In this document: in pieces, positions 6,970 through 15,201 of the stretch
Layout: each line of letters starts with the position of its first letter
Numbering within the stretch: the stretch's first letter is position 1
Source: Arthrobacter sp. AL12
GTDB lineage: Bacteria > Actinomycetota > Actinomycetes > Actinomycetales > Micrococcaceae
Direction of reading: 5' to 3'
Assembly (NCBI RefSeq): GCF_029960645.1
Contig: NZ_JASBQY010000002.1
Span: forward strand, 258,161-322,160
DNA length: 64,000 bases
Made by a program: the position numbers and the translations under genes
Notes under the pieces: model-generated
Seen by the model: the letters and a program-made list of their open reading frames with translations, nothing else
Databases searched by the model: none
What the model was told of the DNA's origin: nothing

Positions 6970-7980
6970 TTAGGCCTCCGGGTGGCCCGGGACGCCGGCG
7001 GCGGGCCCTGCGGCCGGACCGGCGGCGGGCGGAGCCGGACGGGTAGCAGCGGGTTCCGCCGCGGCGTCGGAATCGGGGCCGAACAGCCCGTCATTGAACT
7101 GCCCGTCCTTGCTGCCGCCGAGCGCGTTGCCGATGCCCTTGAGGGCTTCGCCGACTTCGCTCGGGATGATCCACAGCTTGTTGGCCGAGCCCTCGGCGAT
7201 CTTCGGCAGGGTCTGCAGGTACTGGTAGGCCAGGAGCTTCTGGTCCGGGTTGCCCTTGTGGATCGCGTCGAAGACCTTCTGGATGGCCTGGGCCTCGCCG
7301 TCCGCCCGGAGGATCGCCGCCTTCGCGTCGCCTTCGGCCTTCAGGATCGAGGACTGCCGCTGGCCCTCGGCGGTGAGGATGGCGGACTGCTTGGTGCCTT
7401 CCGCGGTCAGGATCGCGGCGCGGCGGTCACGCTCGGCGCGCATCTGCTTCTCCATCGAGTCCTGGATGGAGTGGGGCGGATCGATCGCCTTGAGCTCCAC
7501 CCGGGAGACGCGGATGCCCCAGCGGCCGGTCGCTTCGTCCAGGACGCCGCGGAGTTGCCCGTTGATCTGGTCACGCGAGGTCAGGGCCTCTTCGAGATTC
7601 AGGCCGCCGACGACGTTGCGGAGCGTCGTGGTGGTGAGCTGTTCAACCGCCTGGATATAGTTGGCGATCTCGTACGTGGCCGCCCGCGCGTCGGTGACCT
7701 GGAAGTAGACCACCGTGTCAATGGAGACCACGAGGTTGTCCTCGGTGATCACCGGCTGAGGCGGGAAGGAGACCACCTGTTCACGCAGGTCAAGCAGCGG
7801 CAGCAGCCGGTCCACGAAGGGGATCAGGATCGTGAGGCCAGGGTTCAGCGTCCGCTGGTACTTGCCCAGCCGTTCGACGACGCCGGCGCGGGCCTGCGGG
7901 ACTATCCGCACCGCCCGGACGAGCACGATTATTACGAACGCAACGAGAACCAGCAGCACGATTGCGACTGCGATATCCAT
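6970..7980 (-). CDS. SPFH/Band 7 (stomatin/QmcA-like) membrane protein
   Basis: A 336-residue protein with one N-terminal membrane helix (about residues 3-22) followed by the SPFH/Band 7 domain (GVVERLGKYQRTLNPGL, then VVSFPPQPVITEDNLVVSIDTVVYFQV) and a long Ala/Glu-rich coiled-coil (residues about 180-245, including RAERDRRAAILTAEG and repeated AILxAEG units). Such proteins oligomerise at the membrane and are linked to membrane-domain organisation and protease control. The C-terminus is a Pro/Ala-rich low-complexity tail. The next gene upstream on the same strand encodes an NfeD protein, the standard partner of stomatins in bacteria and archaea, which supports a joint role. Confidence 0.9.
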   Translation of the reverse strand: MDIAVAIVLLVLVAFVIIVLVRAVRIVPQARAGVVERLGKYQRTLNPGLTILIPFVDRLLPLLDLREQVVSFPPQPVITEDNLVVSIDTVVYFQVTDARAATYEIANYIQAVEQLTTTTLRNVVGGLNLEEALTSRDQINGQLRGVLDEATGRWGIRVSRVELKAIDPPHSIQDSMEKQMRAERDRRAAILTAEGTKQSAILTAEGQRQSSILKAEGDAKAAILRADGEAQAIQKVFDAIHKGNPDQKLLAYQYLQTLPKIAEGSANKLWIIPSEVGEALKGIGNALGGSKDGQFNDGLFGPDSDAAAEPAATRPAPPAAGPAAGPAAGVPGHPEA

Positions 7981-8076
7981 ACATCACCTATTCCCCAGAT
8001 TGGTCTTGCCATGGTGTGCGGCGGTCTCCCGCCGCCTGCCCGGCGCCGGTGGCGGCCGCCGGAATTCTTGCGGGCG

Positions 8077-8538
8077 CTACTGGATGGCGGTTTCCGGCTG
8101 CGAAGCGACGACGGCCGTGGCGCCGTCGATCGCGCTGACAATCGCGTGCTGTCCGGGTGCCAGGACGCCGTTTTCGGAGCGGGCGCTCCACACGTCGCCC
8201 CCGATTTTGACCAGGCCGCCGGTTGCGGTCACCGGCTCCATCACCAGGGCGGATTCGCCGATCAGCCGTTCGACGTTGCTGCGCCGGTCGGCCGGACCTT
8301 TATGCAGGTGCTTGAGCGCGACGGGACGGACGAAGCCGATCATCAGGAGGGAAACCACGCAGAAGGCCACGACCTGCAGGCCAACGTCGGCGCCGGCCAG
8401 GGCCGCCGCCAGCCCGGCGAGGGCTCCGCCGCCAAGCATGATGAAGAACAGGTCGAGGGTGATCATCTCCACCACGGCAAACACCAGGAACACCGTGAGC
8501 CACAGCGCCCACCAGTTGTCGGGAAGCCATTCGAACAT
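8077..8538 (-). CDS. NfeD-like membrane protein
   Basis: This 153-residue short NfeD protein has an N-terminal membrane part of two or three helices (residues about 10-75) and a C-terminal OB-fold segment (LIGESALVMEPVTATGGLVKIGGDVWSARSE, about 90-125). Short NfeD proteins pair with SPFH proteins and are thought to stabilise or anchor them. It lies 96 bases upstream of the SPFH gene on the same strand. No protease domain is present, so it belongs to the truncated NfeD1b-like class. Confidence 0.88.
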   Translation of the reverse strand: MFEWLPDNWWALWLTVFLVFAVVEMITLDLFFIMLGGGALAGLAAALAGADVGLQVVAFCVVSLLMIGFVRPVALKHLHKGPADRRSNVERLIGESALVMEPVTATGGLVKIGGDVWSARSENGVLAPGQHAIVSAIDGATAVVASQPETAIQ

Positions 8539-8637
8539 CTTTCCCCCTTTTGCCCCGGGGGCTGCAGGTGCAGACCCTCAGTCACTGTGATTCCATCCTA
8601 AGCCGAACGGCAACGCCTGCAGAGTGCCGGGTTACGC

Positions 8638-8658
8638 ACTTGGCGAAAGTGGCCAAGT
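8638..8658. repeat. Perfect 7-bp inverted repeat between nfeD and rlmA
   Basis: ACTTGGC (8638-8644) and GCCAAGT (8652-8658) are perfect complements separated by seven bases. It lies downstream of rlmA and upstream of nfeD (both minus strand), so it may be a weak terminator of rlmA or an operator for nfeD; the sequence does not decide. Confidence 0.35.
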
Positions 8659-8696
8659 CGTTACCTGCGGGCACTACTTTGGCACGGTTGGAGGCG

Positions 8697-9572
8697 CTAG
8701 CGGAGCGGCTCGGACACGCTGATCCGGAACCGGGCCGACACGGCGGTCAGCGGCGGAAGCCCGGCGGCGAGGGACGCCAGAGCACTGCGGTCCAGGTGGT
8801 GCCCGGCGGGGCCCATGAGCGCCAGTTGGGCGACGTCCCCGGGGGACAGCAGGAGCGGCACGTCGAGGTCCTCGGCGGAGAGCGCCGAAAAGGTTCCCGC
8901 GAGCGAGGCCGCGAGCCGCTCGTCTTTCGCCGGTTCGATCCCGAGCATGCCTGTCCGGCCCGCCACCTCCTCGAGGTGGCCCGGCCGGGGAGTGACGATT
9001 ACCAGCCGCCCGCCGGGGCGCAGCACCCGGGCGAACTCTGCCGCATTGCGCGGCGCGAAGACCACGGTGACGACGTCGACGGCGTCGTCGGCGACCGGCA
9101 GCGGCTGCCACACGTCCCCGACAAGGTTGATGGCCTCCGGGTTCAGCTTTGCGGCACGGCGGATCGCGAACTTCGAGATGTCCATGCCGATCGCCGCCGC
9201 GGGTGTCCGGTCCAGTGCCGCCCGGTCCAGCAGGGCCCGGAGGTAGTGGCCGGTCCCGGTTCCGGCGTCCAGCACCGTCCCCGGCATATCAGGGGTTCCG
9301 CCGGCGAGGGCCGGGACCGCCAGGTCCGCCACGGCCGCGGCGAGCGGACGGTAGTGGCCGGCCGAGAGGAAATCGAAGCGTGCCGCCACCATGTCGGCCG
9401 TGTCCGCCTCGAAGACGGTGCCTTTGCCGACGAGGAAGTTGAAGTACCCCTGTTTCGCCGCGTCGAAGCGGTGGCCGGCCGGACACCCGAGGGTGCGGCC
9501 GGCGGCGTCGCTGAATCCGAGGCTGTTCCGGCAGACCGGGCACAGCAGGCAGGCAGCGGAGGCGGGGGGCAT
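8697..9572 (-). CDS. rlmA: 23S rRNA (guanine-N1)-methyltransferase, RlmA/TlrB family
   Basis: The product (291 residues from the ATG at 9572) has an N-terminal zinc site (Cys11, Cys14, Cys30, His34, in CPVC and CPAGH) and a class I SAM-binding domain with VLDAGTGTG at 100-108. This layout is that of the RlmA(I)/RlmA(II) enzymes that methylate a guanine N1 in helix 35 of 23S rRNA, some members of which (TlrB) confer resistance to mycinosyl-tylosin. I prefer the ATG at 9572 to one three codons upstream (9581), because TAGGAT at 9580-9585 lies seven bases before 9572 as a leaderless -10. Which guanine is modified cannot be read from the sequence. Confidence 0.82.
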   Translation of the reverse strand: MPPASAACLLCPVCRNSLGFSDAAGRTLGCPAGHRFDAAKQGYFNFLVGKGTVFEADTADMVAARFDFLSAGHYRPLAAAVADLAVPALAGGTPDMPGTVLDAGTGTGHYLRALLDRAALDRTPAAAIGMDISKFAIRRAAKLNPEAINLVGDVWQPLPVADDAVDVVTVVFAPRNAAEFARVLRPGGRLVIVTPRPGHLEEVAGRTGMLGIEPAKDERLAASLAGTFSALSAEDLDVPLLLSPGDVAQLALMGPAGHHLDRSALASLAAGLPPLTAVSARFRISVSEPLR

Positions 9573-9579
9573 AGTGTCC

Positions 9580-9585
9580 ATCCTA
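9580..9585 (-). promoter_or_regulatory. -10 hexamer of a probable leaderless rlmA promoter
   Basis: TAGGAT on the minus strand ends seven bases before the ATG at 9572. It overlaps the alternative upstream ATG at 9581, which argues against that start. Confidence 0.45.
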
Positions 9586-9655
9586 GGGGCGGCGGGCCCG
9601 GCCGGAGCCGGCAGGTCCGCGCCGCCCGTCGTTGATGCCTCACGGGGTGATCCAT

Positions 9656-9684
9656 TTCACAGCCGGGGAAACTGGGGCTAGGCT
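9656..9684 (+). promoter_or_regulatory. Leaderless promoter of the S9 peptidase gene
   Basis: TTCACA (9656-9661), 17 bases, then TAGGCT (9679-9684), seven bases before the GTG at 9692. Good hexamers and an optimal spacer make this the best of the leaderless promoters in the window. Confidence 0.6.
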
Positions 9685-9691
9685 CTCACAC

Positions 9692-11785
9692 GTGAAATCC
9701 GAACATCTGCCGCTGCTCAATTCCGTCTCCGCCCCCGCCCTGCATCCGGACGGCACACGTGCCGTCGTGTCCGTGATCCGGCCTGACTTCGACGCCGACG
9801 CCTATGTCGGCCAGCTGTGGACGGTGCCACTGGACCCGGACCGGCCCGCGCGCCGCCTGACCCGCGGATTCCGCGACACTGCGCCGGACTTCTCCCCGGA
9901 CGGGCAGATGCTGGGCTTCCTGCGCGCCGCGGCCGGCGGCAAACCCCAGCTCCATGTTGTGGAGGCCGCCGGCGGGGAGCCGCAAGCCGTCACCGACGCG
10001 CCGCTGGGAGTGTCGGCGTTCGCCTGGTCGACCGATTCCCGGCAGATTGTCTACAGCGCCCGGACTCCGGTGGACGGCCGCTACGGCAGTACCGAGGGAG
10101 TTTCCGCCGGCGGCGAGGACGCACGGCTGATCACCGACTACCAGTACCGGATGAACGGCGTCGGGTACACCGCGGACAAGCCGGTCCAGCTCTTCCTCAT
10201 AGAGGTCCCGGACCCCGGCGCGGAGCCCAAGGTCGCGCCCCAGGGCAGGGCGTTGAAGGCCCGCACCGCGGCACCTGCGGCTCAGGGTCAGCCAGCACCC
10301 GGCGCCGGCGGCAAGCCGGACGGGCTGCTGCCGGCCGCGCGGCAGCTCACCAACGCGGCCACCGACCACACCGGGGCGAGTTTTAGCACCGACGGGCGAA
10401 CCATTTACTTCACCGCCGCCCTGCATGAGGGCAGCGATAACGATCTCGCCAGCGGCATCTACCGCATTGCGGTGGGGGAAGGCACCGGGGAAGCCGGCGG
10501 TGGAGGAGAACCGGAACCGGTCGCCCCGGCCAACACCGGCCTGCAGAGCATCCACGCCGTCCGCGAGTCACAGGACGGGCAGTGGCTGTTCTTCCTCGCC
10601 CAGGATCTCGGCCCGTCGGGCCAGGACTTCGTGGCGCGCAACACCGCGCTCCACGTGATGCCGGCGGGCGGCGGCGACGCCACCTGCCTGAGCGACGTCG
10701 AAACCATGGACCTCGGCTGCAACGGCAGGCTCGAACTGGGCGGCCCCGACTCGGTGCTGCCGCTGAACAACGCCGGGGGAACGGTCGAGCTGCTTCAGTT
10801 CCAGGCCTCCGGGACCCACGACGTACTGGTCCGCGGCGGGCGCGTGGTTACTGGTGGTGCCTCCCACGGCGGTTCGCTGGTAGTCAGTTTCGCTGATGCC
10901 GGGACCGCGGGCGACGTCGCCGTGGTCGACGGCGGGCAGCTGCGTGTCCTGACCGATTTCTCCGCACCGCTGCGCTCCGGCGCCGGAATCATCGACCCGC
11001 TCGAGTTCACGGTCCCGTCCGGCGACGGCTACCCCGTCCACGGCTGGCTGGTGAAACCGCCGGGCCAGGGTCCCCACCCGGTCCTGCTGAACATCCACGG
11101 CGGCCCGTTTGCCCAGTTCACCGGATCCCTGTTTGACGAGGCGCAGGTCTACGCCGCGGCAGGGTACGCGGTCCTGATGTGCAACCCCCGCGGTTCCGCC
11201 GGCTACGGCCAGCAGCACGGGCGGGCCATCAAGGAGCAGATGGGCACCCTGGACATGCAGGACGTCCTGGCCTTCCTCGACGGCGCGCTCGGCAAGTTTG
11301 AGGAACTCGACGCCGGGGCGCTCGGCATCATGGGAGGTTCCTACGGCGGCTACCTCACCGCCTGGACCATCAGCCACGACCACCGCTTCAAGGCCGCCAT
11401 CGTGGAACGGGGATTCCTCGACCCCGTGAGTTTCACCGGCTCCTCCGACATCGGCTGGTTCTTCGGCGGCGAATACACCGGCCGTTCCGCCGAGCAGATG
11501 GCGGCGCAAAGCCCGATGGCGCGGGTCGAGCAGGTGCGCACACCGTCCCTGGTCATCCACAGCGAGGAGGACCTCCGGTGCCCGGTGGAGCAGGGCCAGC
11601 GGTATTTCACCGCACTGAAACAGCTCGGCGTGGAGGCCGCGTTCCTGGTCTTCCCGGGCGAGAACCATGAGCTGTCACGTGCCGGGACGCCGCACCACCG
11701 CAAGCAGCGTTTCGACCAGATCCTCCAGTGGTGGTCCCGCTACCTTCCGACGGCGGCAAACCCCGCCCCTGCGGCCCGGGACTGA
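9692..11785 (+). CDS. S9 family serine peptidase (prolyl oligopeptidase/acylaminoacyl peptidase type)
   Basis: A 697-residue protein with an N-terminal WD40-like/TolB-like beta-propeller (repeats such as APDFSPDGQMLGFL and FAWSTDSRQIVYS) and a C-terminal alpha/beta-hydrolase peptidase domain. The triad is visible: Ser550 in GGSYGGY, Asp627 in SEEDLRCP and His659 in ENHEL. The HGGPFAQF motif supplies the oxyanion hole. No signal peptide is present, so it is probably a cytoplasmic enzyme that degrades short peptides. The GTG at 9692 is chosen because TAGGCT lies seven bases upstream, implying a leaderless mRNA. It converges on def with 17 bases between the stops. Confidence 0.9.
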   Translation: MKSEHLPLLNSVSAPALHPDGTRAVVSVIRPDFDADAYVGQLWTVPLDPDRPARRLTRGFRDTAPDFSPDGQMLGFLRAAAGGKPQLHVVEAAGGEPQAVTDAPLGVSAFAWSTDSRQIVYSARTPVDGRYGSTEGVSAGGEDARLITDYQYRMNGVGYTADKPVQLFLIEVPDPGAEPKVAPQGRALKARTAAPAAQGQPAPGAGGKPDGLLPAARQLTNAATDHTGASFSTDGRTIYFTAALHEGSDNDLASGIYRIAVGEGTGEAGGGGEPEPVAPANTGLQSIHAVRESQDGQWLFFLAQDLGPSGQDFVARNTALHVMPAGGGDATCLSDVETMDLGCNGRLELGGPDSVLPLNNAGGTVELLQFQASGTHDVLVRGGRVVTGGASHGGSLVVSFADAGTAGDVAVVDGGQLRVLTDFSAPLRSGAGIIDPLEFTVPSGDGYPVHGWLVKPPGQGPHPVLLNIHGGPFAQFTGSLFDEAQVYAAAGYAVLMCNPRGSAGYGQQHGRAIKEQMGTLDMQDVLAFLDGALGKFEELDAGALGIMGGSYGGYLTAWTISHDHRFKAAIVERGFLDPVSFTGSSDIGWFFGGEYTGRSAEQMAAQSPMARVEQVRTPSLVIHSEEDLRCPVEQGQRYFTALKQLGVEAAFLVFPGENHELSRAGTPHHRKQRFDQILQWWSRYLPTAANPAPAARD

Positions 11786-11802
11786 GCGGGCGCCGAGGGG
11801 CG

Positions 11803-12465
11803 TTACGGGCCCGGGAGGAACCCCAGTTCCTTCCGGGCAAGGCTGATGTCCGGCTGTGCCCAGCGTGCGGAGTACTCGGCGTTGCTGCTGATGGAGCGCA
11901 ACTCGGCCCGGTCCAGGTACAGGATTCCGTGCACGTGGTCGGTTTCGTGCTGGACGATCCGCGCCTGCCAGCCCGTGAACTCCCGCTGCTGACTGGTTCC
12001 GTCCGGTGCCGTGAAATCCAGCCGCACCGACTCGGGCCGGTTAACGGCGGCCTGAAGTCCGTGCACTGAGAGGCACCCCTCATAGAACGCCACGGTGGAA
12101 CCGTTCGTCGGCCGGTAGGACGGGTTGAGCATGGCGAAGAACGGCAGCGGCTCCCGCCCGCGGGCGGCGGCGACCGCGGGATCGACGTCAAACTGGTCCT
12201 CGAGCACGGCGAGCCGCAGCGGAATCCCGAGCTGGGGCGCCGCCAGGCCCACGCCGGGCGCCTTGTGCATCACGCTGCGCATCAGGTCGATCAGCTGGCC
12301 CAGTTCGGCGCCGCTCAACTGCCCGTCGAAGGGCGCGGCGAGCTGCCGCAGCACCGGATGTCCAGCCTGGACAATGACCGGGAGCACGCCGGCGGTGAGC
12401 ACCTGCTGGACGGCTTCATGGATGCGGGCGGCGCTGAAGTCAGTATGCTTGGCGTCAGGGGACAT
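11803..12465 (-). CDS. def: Peptide deformylase
   Basis: The 220-residue product removes the formyl group from the N-terminal methionine of nascent proteins. The three deformylase motifs are present: GVGLAAPQLG at 71-80, EGCLS at 129-133 (metal-binding Cys131) and HETDH at 173-177 (metal-binding His173 and His177 with catalytic Glu174). It has an N-terminal extension of about 30 residues relative to short deformylases. The ATG at 12465 has TAGTCT six bases upstream (12472-12477), and that hexamer overlaps the stop codon of the preceding lipoprotein gene. Whether this is the main or an accessory deformylase cannot be judged from the window. Confidence 0.92.
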   Translation of the reverse strand: MSPDAKHTDFSAARIHEAVQQVLTAGVLPVIVQAGHPVLRQLAAPFDGQLSGAELGQLIDLMRSVMHKAPGVGLAAPQLGIPLRLAVLEDQFDVDPAVAAARGREPLPFFAMLNPSYRPTNGSTVAFYEGCLSVHGLQAAVNRPESVRLDFTAPDGTSQQREFTGWQARIVQHETDHVHGILYLDRAELRSISSNAEYSARWAQPDISLARKELGFLPGP

Positions 12466-12471
12466 GGCACC

Positions 12472-12477
12472 AGACTA
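12472..12477 (-). promoter_or_regulatory. -10 hexamer of a probable leaderless def promoter
   Basis: TAGTCT on the minus strand ends six bases before the def ATG (12465). The first three bases are the TAG stop codon of the upstream lipoprotein gene. Confidence 0.5.
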
Positions 12478-13524
12478 CTGGCGTCCGCAAGCCGTGGTCA
12501 CAAAGTCGTAAATGCGTCCCCGCAGCAGCGCTCCGGCGTCGATTTTCAGGATGCCCTCCCGGCCTCCCACGGACACCCTCAAGGGCAGCAGGGTCCCTAC
12601 TTTGTCCTCCGCGATGGCGTGCGGATCGCAGCGTGCCGGCCGGATCCCCAGCCGGAACTTCTGGCCGGGGTCACCGGCGTGGACCGGGACGGAGCGCGGC
12701 CAGGGGACGTTTGGGTCCTCTTCGAGCAAGGTGGTCCCGTCGATCCTGTTGATCGTCAGGGTCCCCGCTGAACCGGGAGTCATGGCGCCGGGGGCGTCGC
12801 GCGGTGTGATGGCAACCGTCAGCACGGCGCTCTGTGCGCCGGCGGACACCTCGAGCTCCGGTTCCAGCCGCAGCACCGCGACCCCAGCGGCCGCCTGGGC
12901 CAGGCACATTTCCGCGTTGTTGCGTTCCAGCACGCCGTAGGGGTCGGCAGCCGGCACCGTCGTGGCGGGCACTGCTGTGGCGGGCACTGTTGTGGCGGGC
13001 ACTGTTGTGGCGGGCACTGTTGTGGCGGGGGCGGTTGTGGCGGGCGCGGAGTGGCTGGACGGGGCAAAGCGGAGCTCCACCGCCGCGCCGGAGTCCGCCG
13101 GCGCCGTCCGGATTCCGCACTCCGGGGCCCGCAGCTGTGCAGGCAGGATCTTGGTCTGTCCCGGCGGCAGCTCGATCCCGGCGGGCGCCTGCTGCCACTC
13201 GATAGTGCCGGAAAAGAGCGGGCTCGCCACGGCGGCGCTGAGCACGGTCAGCGGACCGGCGGTGTTGTTCGTCAACTGCACGGCAATGATCTGCCGGCTG
13301 TAGTTGTCGCGGAGCTGGTTGATCACCGCGGTGACCGGGGCGGCTGGCGTGGGCGTCGGGGTCGGCGTGCCCGACGCACTGCCGGTACTTGACGCACCGC
13401 CGCTGCAGGAGGCGGTCAGGGCGAGGACAGCGCCGGCGGCAGCCAGTCTCCCGGCCAATCCGGGGAGCAGACAGTGACTGTTTCCGCAGGCCGGGCGACG
13501 CAGGAGCGGGGGGAAGCGACCCAT
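12475..13524 (-). CDS. Putative secreted lipoprotein with a Thr/Pro/Ala tandem-repeat linker
   Basis: A 349-residue protein that I do not recognise by family. The N-terminus has a basic region and a hydrophobic segment ending LALTASC (Cys40), a plausible though imperfect lipobox, followed by a Gly/Ser/Thr/Pro-rich linker. Two beta-rich extracellular segments (about residues 60-155 and 190-349) flank a run of Pro-Ala-Thr-Thr-Val repeats (about 159-188) encoded by six 15-bp units. Paired cysteines occur in both halves. The ATG at 13524 is chosen because TACACT lies six bases upstream; a longer N-terminus would place about 24 residues before the signal sequence. It probably sits on the outer face of the membrane; function unknown. 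Confidence 0.7.
   Translation of the reverse strand: MGRFPPLLRRPACGNSHCLLPGLAGRLAAAGAVLALTASCSGGASSTGSASGTPTPTPTPAAPVTAVINQLRDNYSRQIIAVQLTNNTAGPLTVLSAAVASPLFSGTIEWQQAPAGIELPPGQTKILPAQLRAPECGIRTAPADSGAAVELRFAPSSHSAPATTAPATTVPATTVPATTVPATAVPATTVPAADPYGVLERNNAEMCLAQAAAGVAVLRLEPELEVSAGAQSAVLTVAITPRDAPGAMTPGSAGTLTINRIDGTTLLEEDPNVPWPRSVPVHAGDPGQKFRLGIRPARCDPHAIAEDKVGTLLPLRVSVGGREGILKIDAGALLRGRIYDFVTTACGRQ
12961..13050. repeat. 15-bp minisatellite (six units) inside the lipoprotein gene
   Basis: Six consecutive 15-bp units, with the core TGTGGCGGGCACTGT exact in units 2-4 and diverged in units 1, 5 and 6. They encode PATTV repeats in the lipoprotein. Unit length is a multiple of three, so copy-number change would keep the frame. 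Confidence 0.9.
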
Positions 13525-13530
13525 GCGGCC

Positions 13531-13536
13531 AGTGTA
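13531..13536 (-). promoter_or_regulatory. -10 hexamer of a probable leaderless lipoprotein promoter
   Basis: TACACT on the minus strand ends six bases before the ATG at 13524. It is divergent from the TAGTCT element at 13583-13588. Confidence 0.4.
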
Positions 13537-13582
13537 TTCCGGGCGCAGGCCGGTGTGACCGGGCCCGGCCGGTGTGTTCGGA

Positions 13583-13588
13583 TAGTCT
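13583..13588 (+). promoter_or_regulatory. -10 hexamer of a probable leaderless promoter for the NTF2-like gene
   Basis: TAGTCT ends six bases before the ATG at 13595, again without room for a ribosome binding site. Confidence 0.45.
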
Positions 13589-13594
13589 CGTTCC

Positions 13595-14005
13595 ATGACT
13601 TCACGGGCCCCCTTGGAAAGCGTTCTCGCGTTGCTGCGCGCTATCGAGGGCGGCGGCGGTGCGGCAGAGATCGCCCCGTTCCTGGCCCAGGACTACACCC
13701 TGAGCGAGGCGCCGCATCTGCTGGCTCCGGCCGGTGCAACCCGGAACCGGGACGACGCCCTGGCCGGGGCGGAGGCAGCCCAGGACGTCGTCTCCGGGCA
13801 GCGGTTCGTGGTGCGGCGCACGACGTGTGAGGGAAATCGTGTGGTCCTGGAGGCCGAGTGGAGCGCCACCCTGCTGATGGACCTGCCGCACTGGGACACC
13901 GGCGACGTCATCCGGGCCAGGGTCGCGTCCGTCTTTGAGGTTCGGGACGGCCGGGTCATCAGCCAGGACAGCTACGACTGCTACTTCACGCCCCCGTCCG
14001 CCTGA
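13595..14005 (+). CDS. SnoaL/NTF2-like domain protein
   Basis: A 136-residue single-domain protein with the cone-shaped alpha+beta pattern of the SnoaL-like/NTF2-like superfamily: helices at the N-terminus (VLALLRAIEGGGGAAEIAPFLAQDYTLSEAP), then strands ending in VASVFEVRDGRVISQDSYDCYF, a typical last two strands. Members act as small-molecule enzymes (isomerases, cyclases, hydrolases) or binding proteins. Catalytic residues are not conserved across the family, so no reaction can be assigned. It lies next to a polyketide operon, where SnoaL-like cyclases do occur, but it is convergent with that operon and has its own promoter, so a link is speculative. Confidence 0.75.
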   Translation: MTSRAPLESVLALLRAIEGGGGAAEIAPFLAQDYTLSEAPHLLAPAGATRNRDDALAGAEAAQDVVSGQRFVVRRTTCEGNRVVLEAEWSATLLMDLPHWDTGDVIRARVASVFEVRDGRVISQDSYDCYFTPPSA

Positions 14006-14015
14006 GCCACGGTGT

Positions 14016-14042
14016 CGTTCGAACGCCGCTGACGTTCGAACG
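14016..14042. terminator. Two copies of the palindrome CGTTCGAACG, terminator-like
   Basis: CGTTCGAACG occurs at 14016-14025 and 14033-14042, seven bases apart. Each is a perfect 10-bp palindrome, and together they can form a 10-bp stem with a 7-base loop. The position between convergent genes (stops at 14005 and 14068) favours a bidirectional terminator, but paired palindromes could also bind a protein. Confidence 0.5.
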
Positions 14043-14067
14043 CTGCGCGGCGCTCCGCCGCGGTCGG

Positions 14068-15201
14068 TTACTGCATGGTGAACCGGCGGGCCACGAACCC
14101 GTTGACGGCGGGTACGGAGGCAGCCGCCGCGACGGCACGATTTCGCGCGGCCCACGGCCCGGCGGCCAGGGGCCGGCCCAACGCCATGTTGATTTCTGAC
14201 TGGCGTGCCGCCCGGGCCGCCGCAGCCGTGCGGCGGGTCTCGAACTTCCTTAGCGCCGCCCCCACGTCCGTGCCGTGCAGGGACGCGAGCACCAGGGGGG
14301 CCAGGGCATCGGCGTCCAGCCAACCCAGGTTCATGCCCTGCCCGCCGATCGGGCTGATTTCGTGGGCGGCGTCGCCGATCAACACCGTCCGGCCGGTCAC
14401 CATCCTGCGGACCAGCCGGGACCGGACGCCAAACCGGCTCAGCATGCTGTTGCTCGCGGGATCGACGTCGATCCCAGTGCGTTCCCTGACCGTTTGCGCG
14501 AGCCAGCTGGCGTCCCCGCCGTCCCCGGCGTCCCCGAGGCGCACCACCCAGCGCCGCAAAGCCCCCGGCAGGGGGAAAGACTCCACGATTCCCGCGGATT
14601 CCAGGAACAGGGCCGCGTCCGGACCGAACCCGGTCGTGTCCGCGAAGTCACCCATCAGGTAGCTGACCCGGTAGTCCTTCGCCCGGACGGCCGTGCCGAG
14701 CAGCGGCCGGACCGTGGACCGGACACCGTCGGCGGCAATGGCAAGGGCCGCCGTGTACTGAACCGCAGAGCCGCCCGCGGTGGCCTCCGCGGTGACCTGG
14801 CCGCCGTCGTCGTGTAAGCCCGTGACCCGGACGCCGCGGTGCACGGCGGCCGGGTGGAGCTGCCGGACGCGTTGCTCCAGTACCGCTTCGGTACGGGACT
14901 GCGGCAGGGCAAGGACGAACGGGAAGCCTTCCGAGACCCCGGCAAAGGACATTCGGGCGATCGTCCGGCCGCCGCCGACGGCGATGCCGCGCCGGATCGG
15001 GACCCCTTCGGCCACCATGGCCCGGGCCACGCCGATGCCCTGCAGCGCATCCAGCGACGGCGGATGGATGCCGATGGCCCGGGAGTGCGGTTCGGCGCCG
15101 GTCCGCTGTTCCAGGACGCGCACGCTCACGCCCTGCTGGAGCAGCAGGGCGGCCATAAACAGCCCCACCGGGCCGCCGCCGATGATCAGGACGTCAGCCA
15201 T
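14068..15201 (-). CDS. FAD-dependent monooxygenase (third gene of the type III PKS operon)
   Basis: The 377-residue product is a group A flavoprotein hydroxylase. The dinucleotide-binding motif LIIGGGPVG is at residues 5-13, a DG-type motif (IAADGVRSTVRPLLG) lies in the middle, and the second FAD motif GDAAHEISPIGGQGMN is at 276-291. The start ATG overlaps the stop of the upstream methyltransferase gene by eight bases (ATGGCTGA), so translation is probably coupled. In the operon order synthase-methyltransferase-monooxygenase it would hydroxylate the aromatic product, as SrsC does in the Streptomyces griseus srs operon (known family analogy; the product here is inferred). Confidence 0.85.
   Translation of the reverse strand: MADVLIIGGGPVGLFMAALLLQQGVSVRVLEQRTGAEPHSRAIGIHPPSLDALQGIGVARAMVAEGVPIRRGIAVGGGRTIARMSFAGVSEGFPFVLALPQSRTEAVLEQRVRQLHPAAVHRGVRVTGLHDDGGQVTAEATAGGSAVQYTAALAIAADGVRSTVRPLLGTAVRAKDYRVSYLMGDFADTTGFGPDAALFLESAGIVESFPLPGALRRWVVRLGDAGDGGDASWLAQTVRERTGIDVDPASNSMLSRFGVRSRLVRRMVTGRTVLIGDAAHEISPIGGQGMNLGWLDADALAPLVLASLHGTDVGAALRKFETRRTAAAARAARQSEINMALGRPLAAGPWAARNRAVAAAASVPAVNGFVARRFTMQ

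Noticed and set aside
12961..13050. Regular repeats considered as a CRISPR array
   Set aside because: The 15-bp units are directly adjacent without spacers, keep a coding frame and lie inside a gene; no cas genes are present.
14068..15201. FAD monooxygenase start at 15327 (longer frame)
   Set aside because: The extra 42 residues are Pro/Arg/Ser-rich noise overlapping the methyltransferase; the flavin-binding motif begins right at the ATG at 15201, as in the family.
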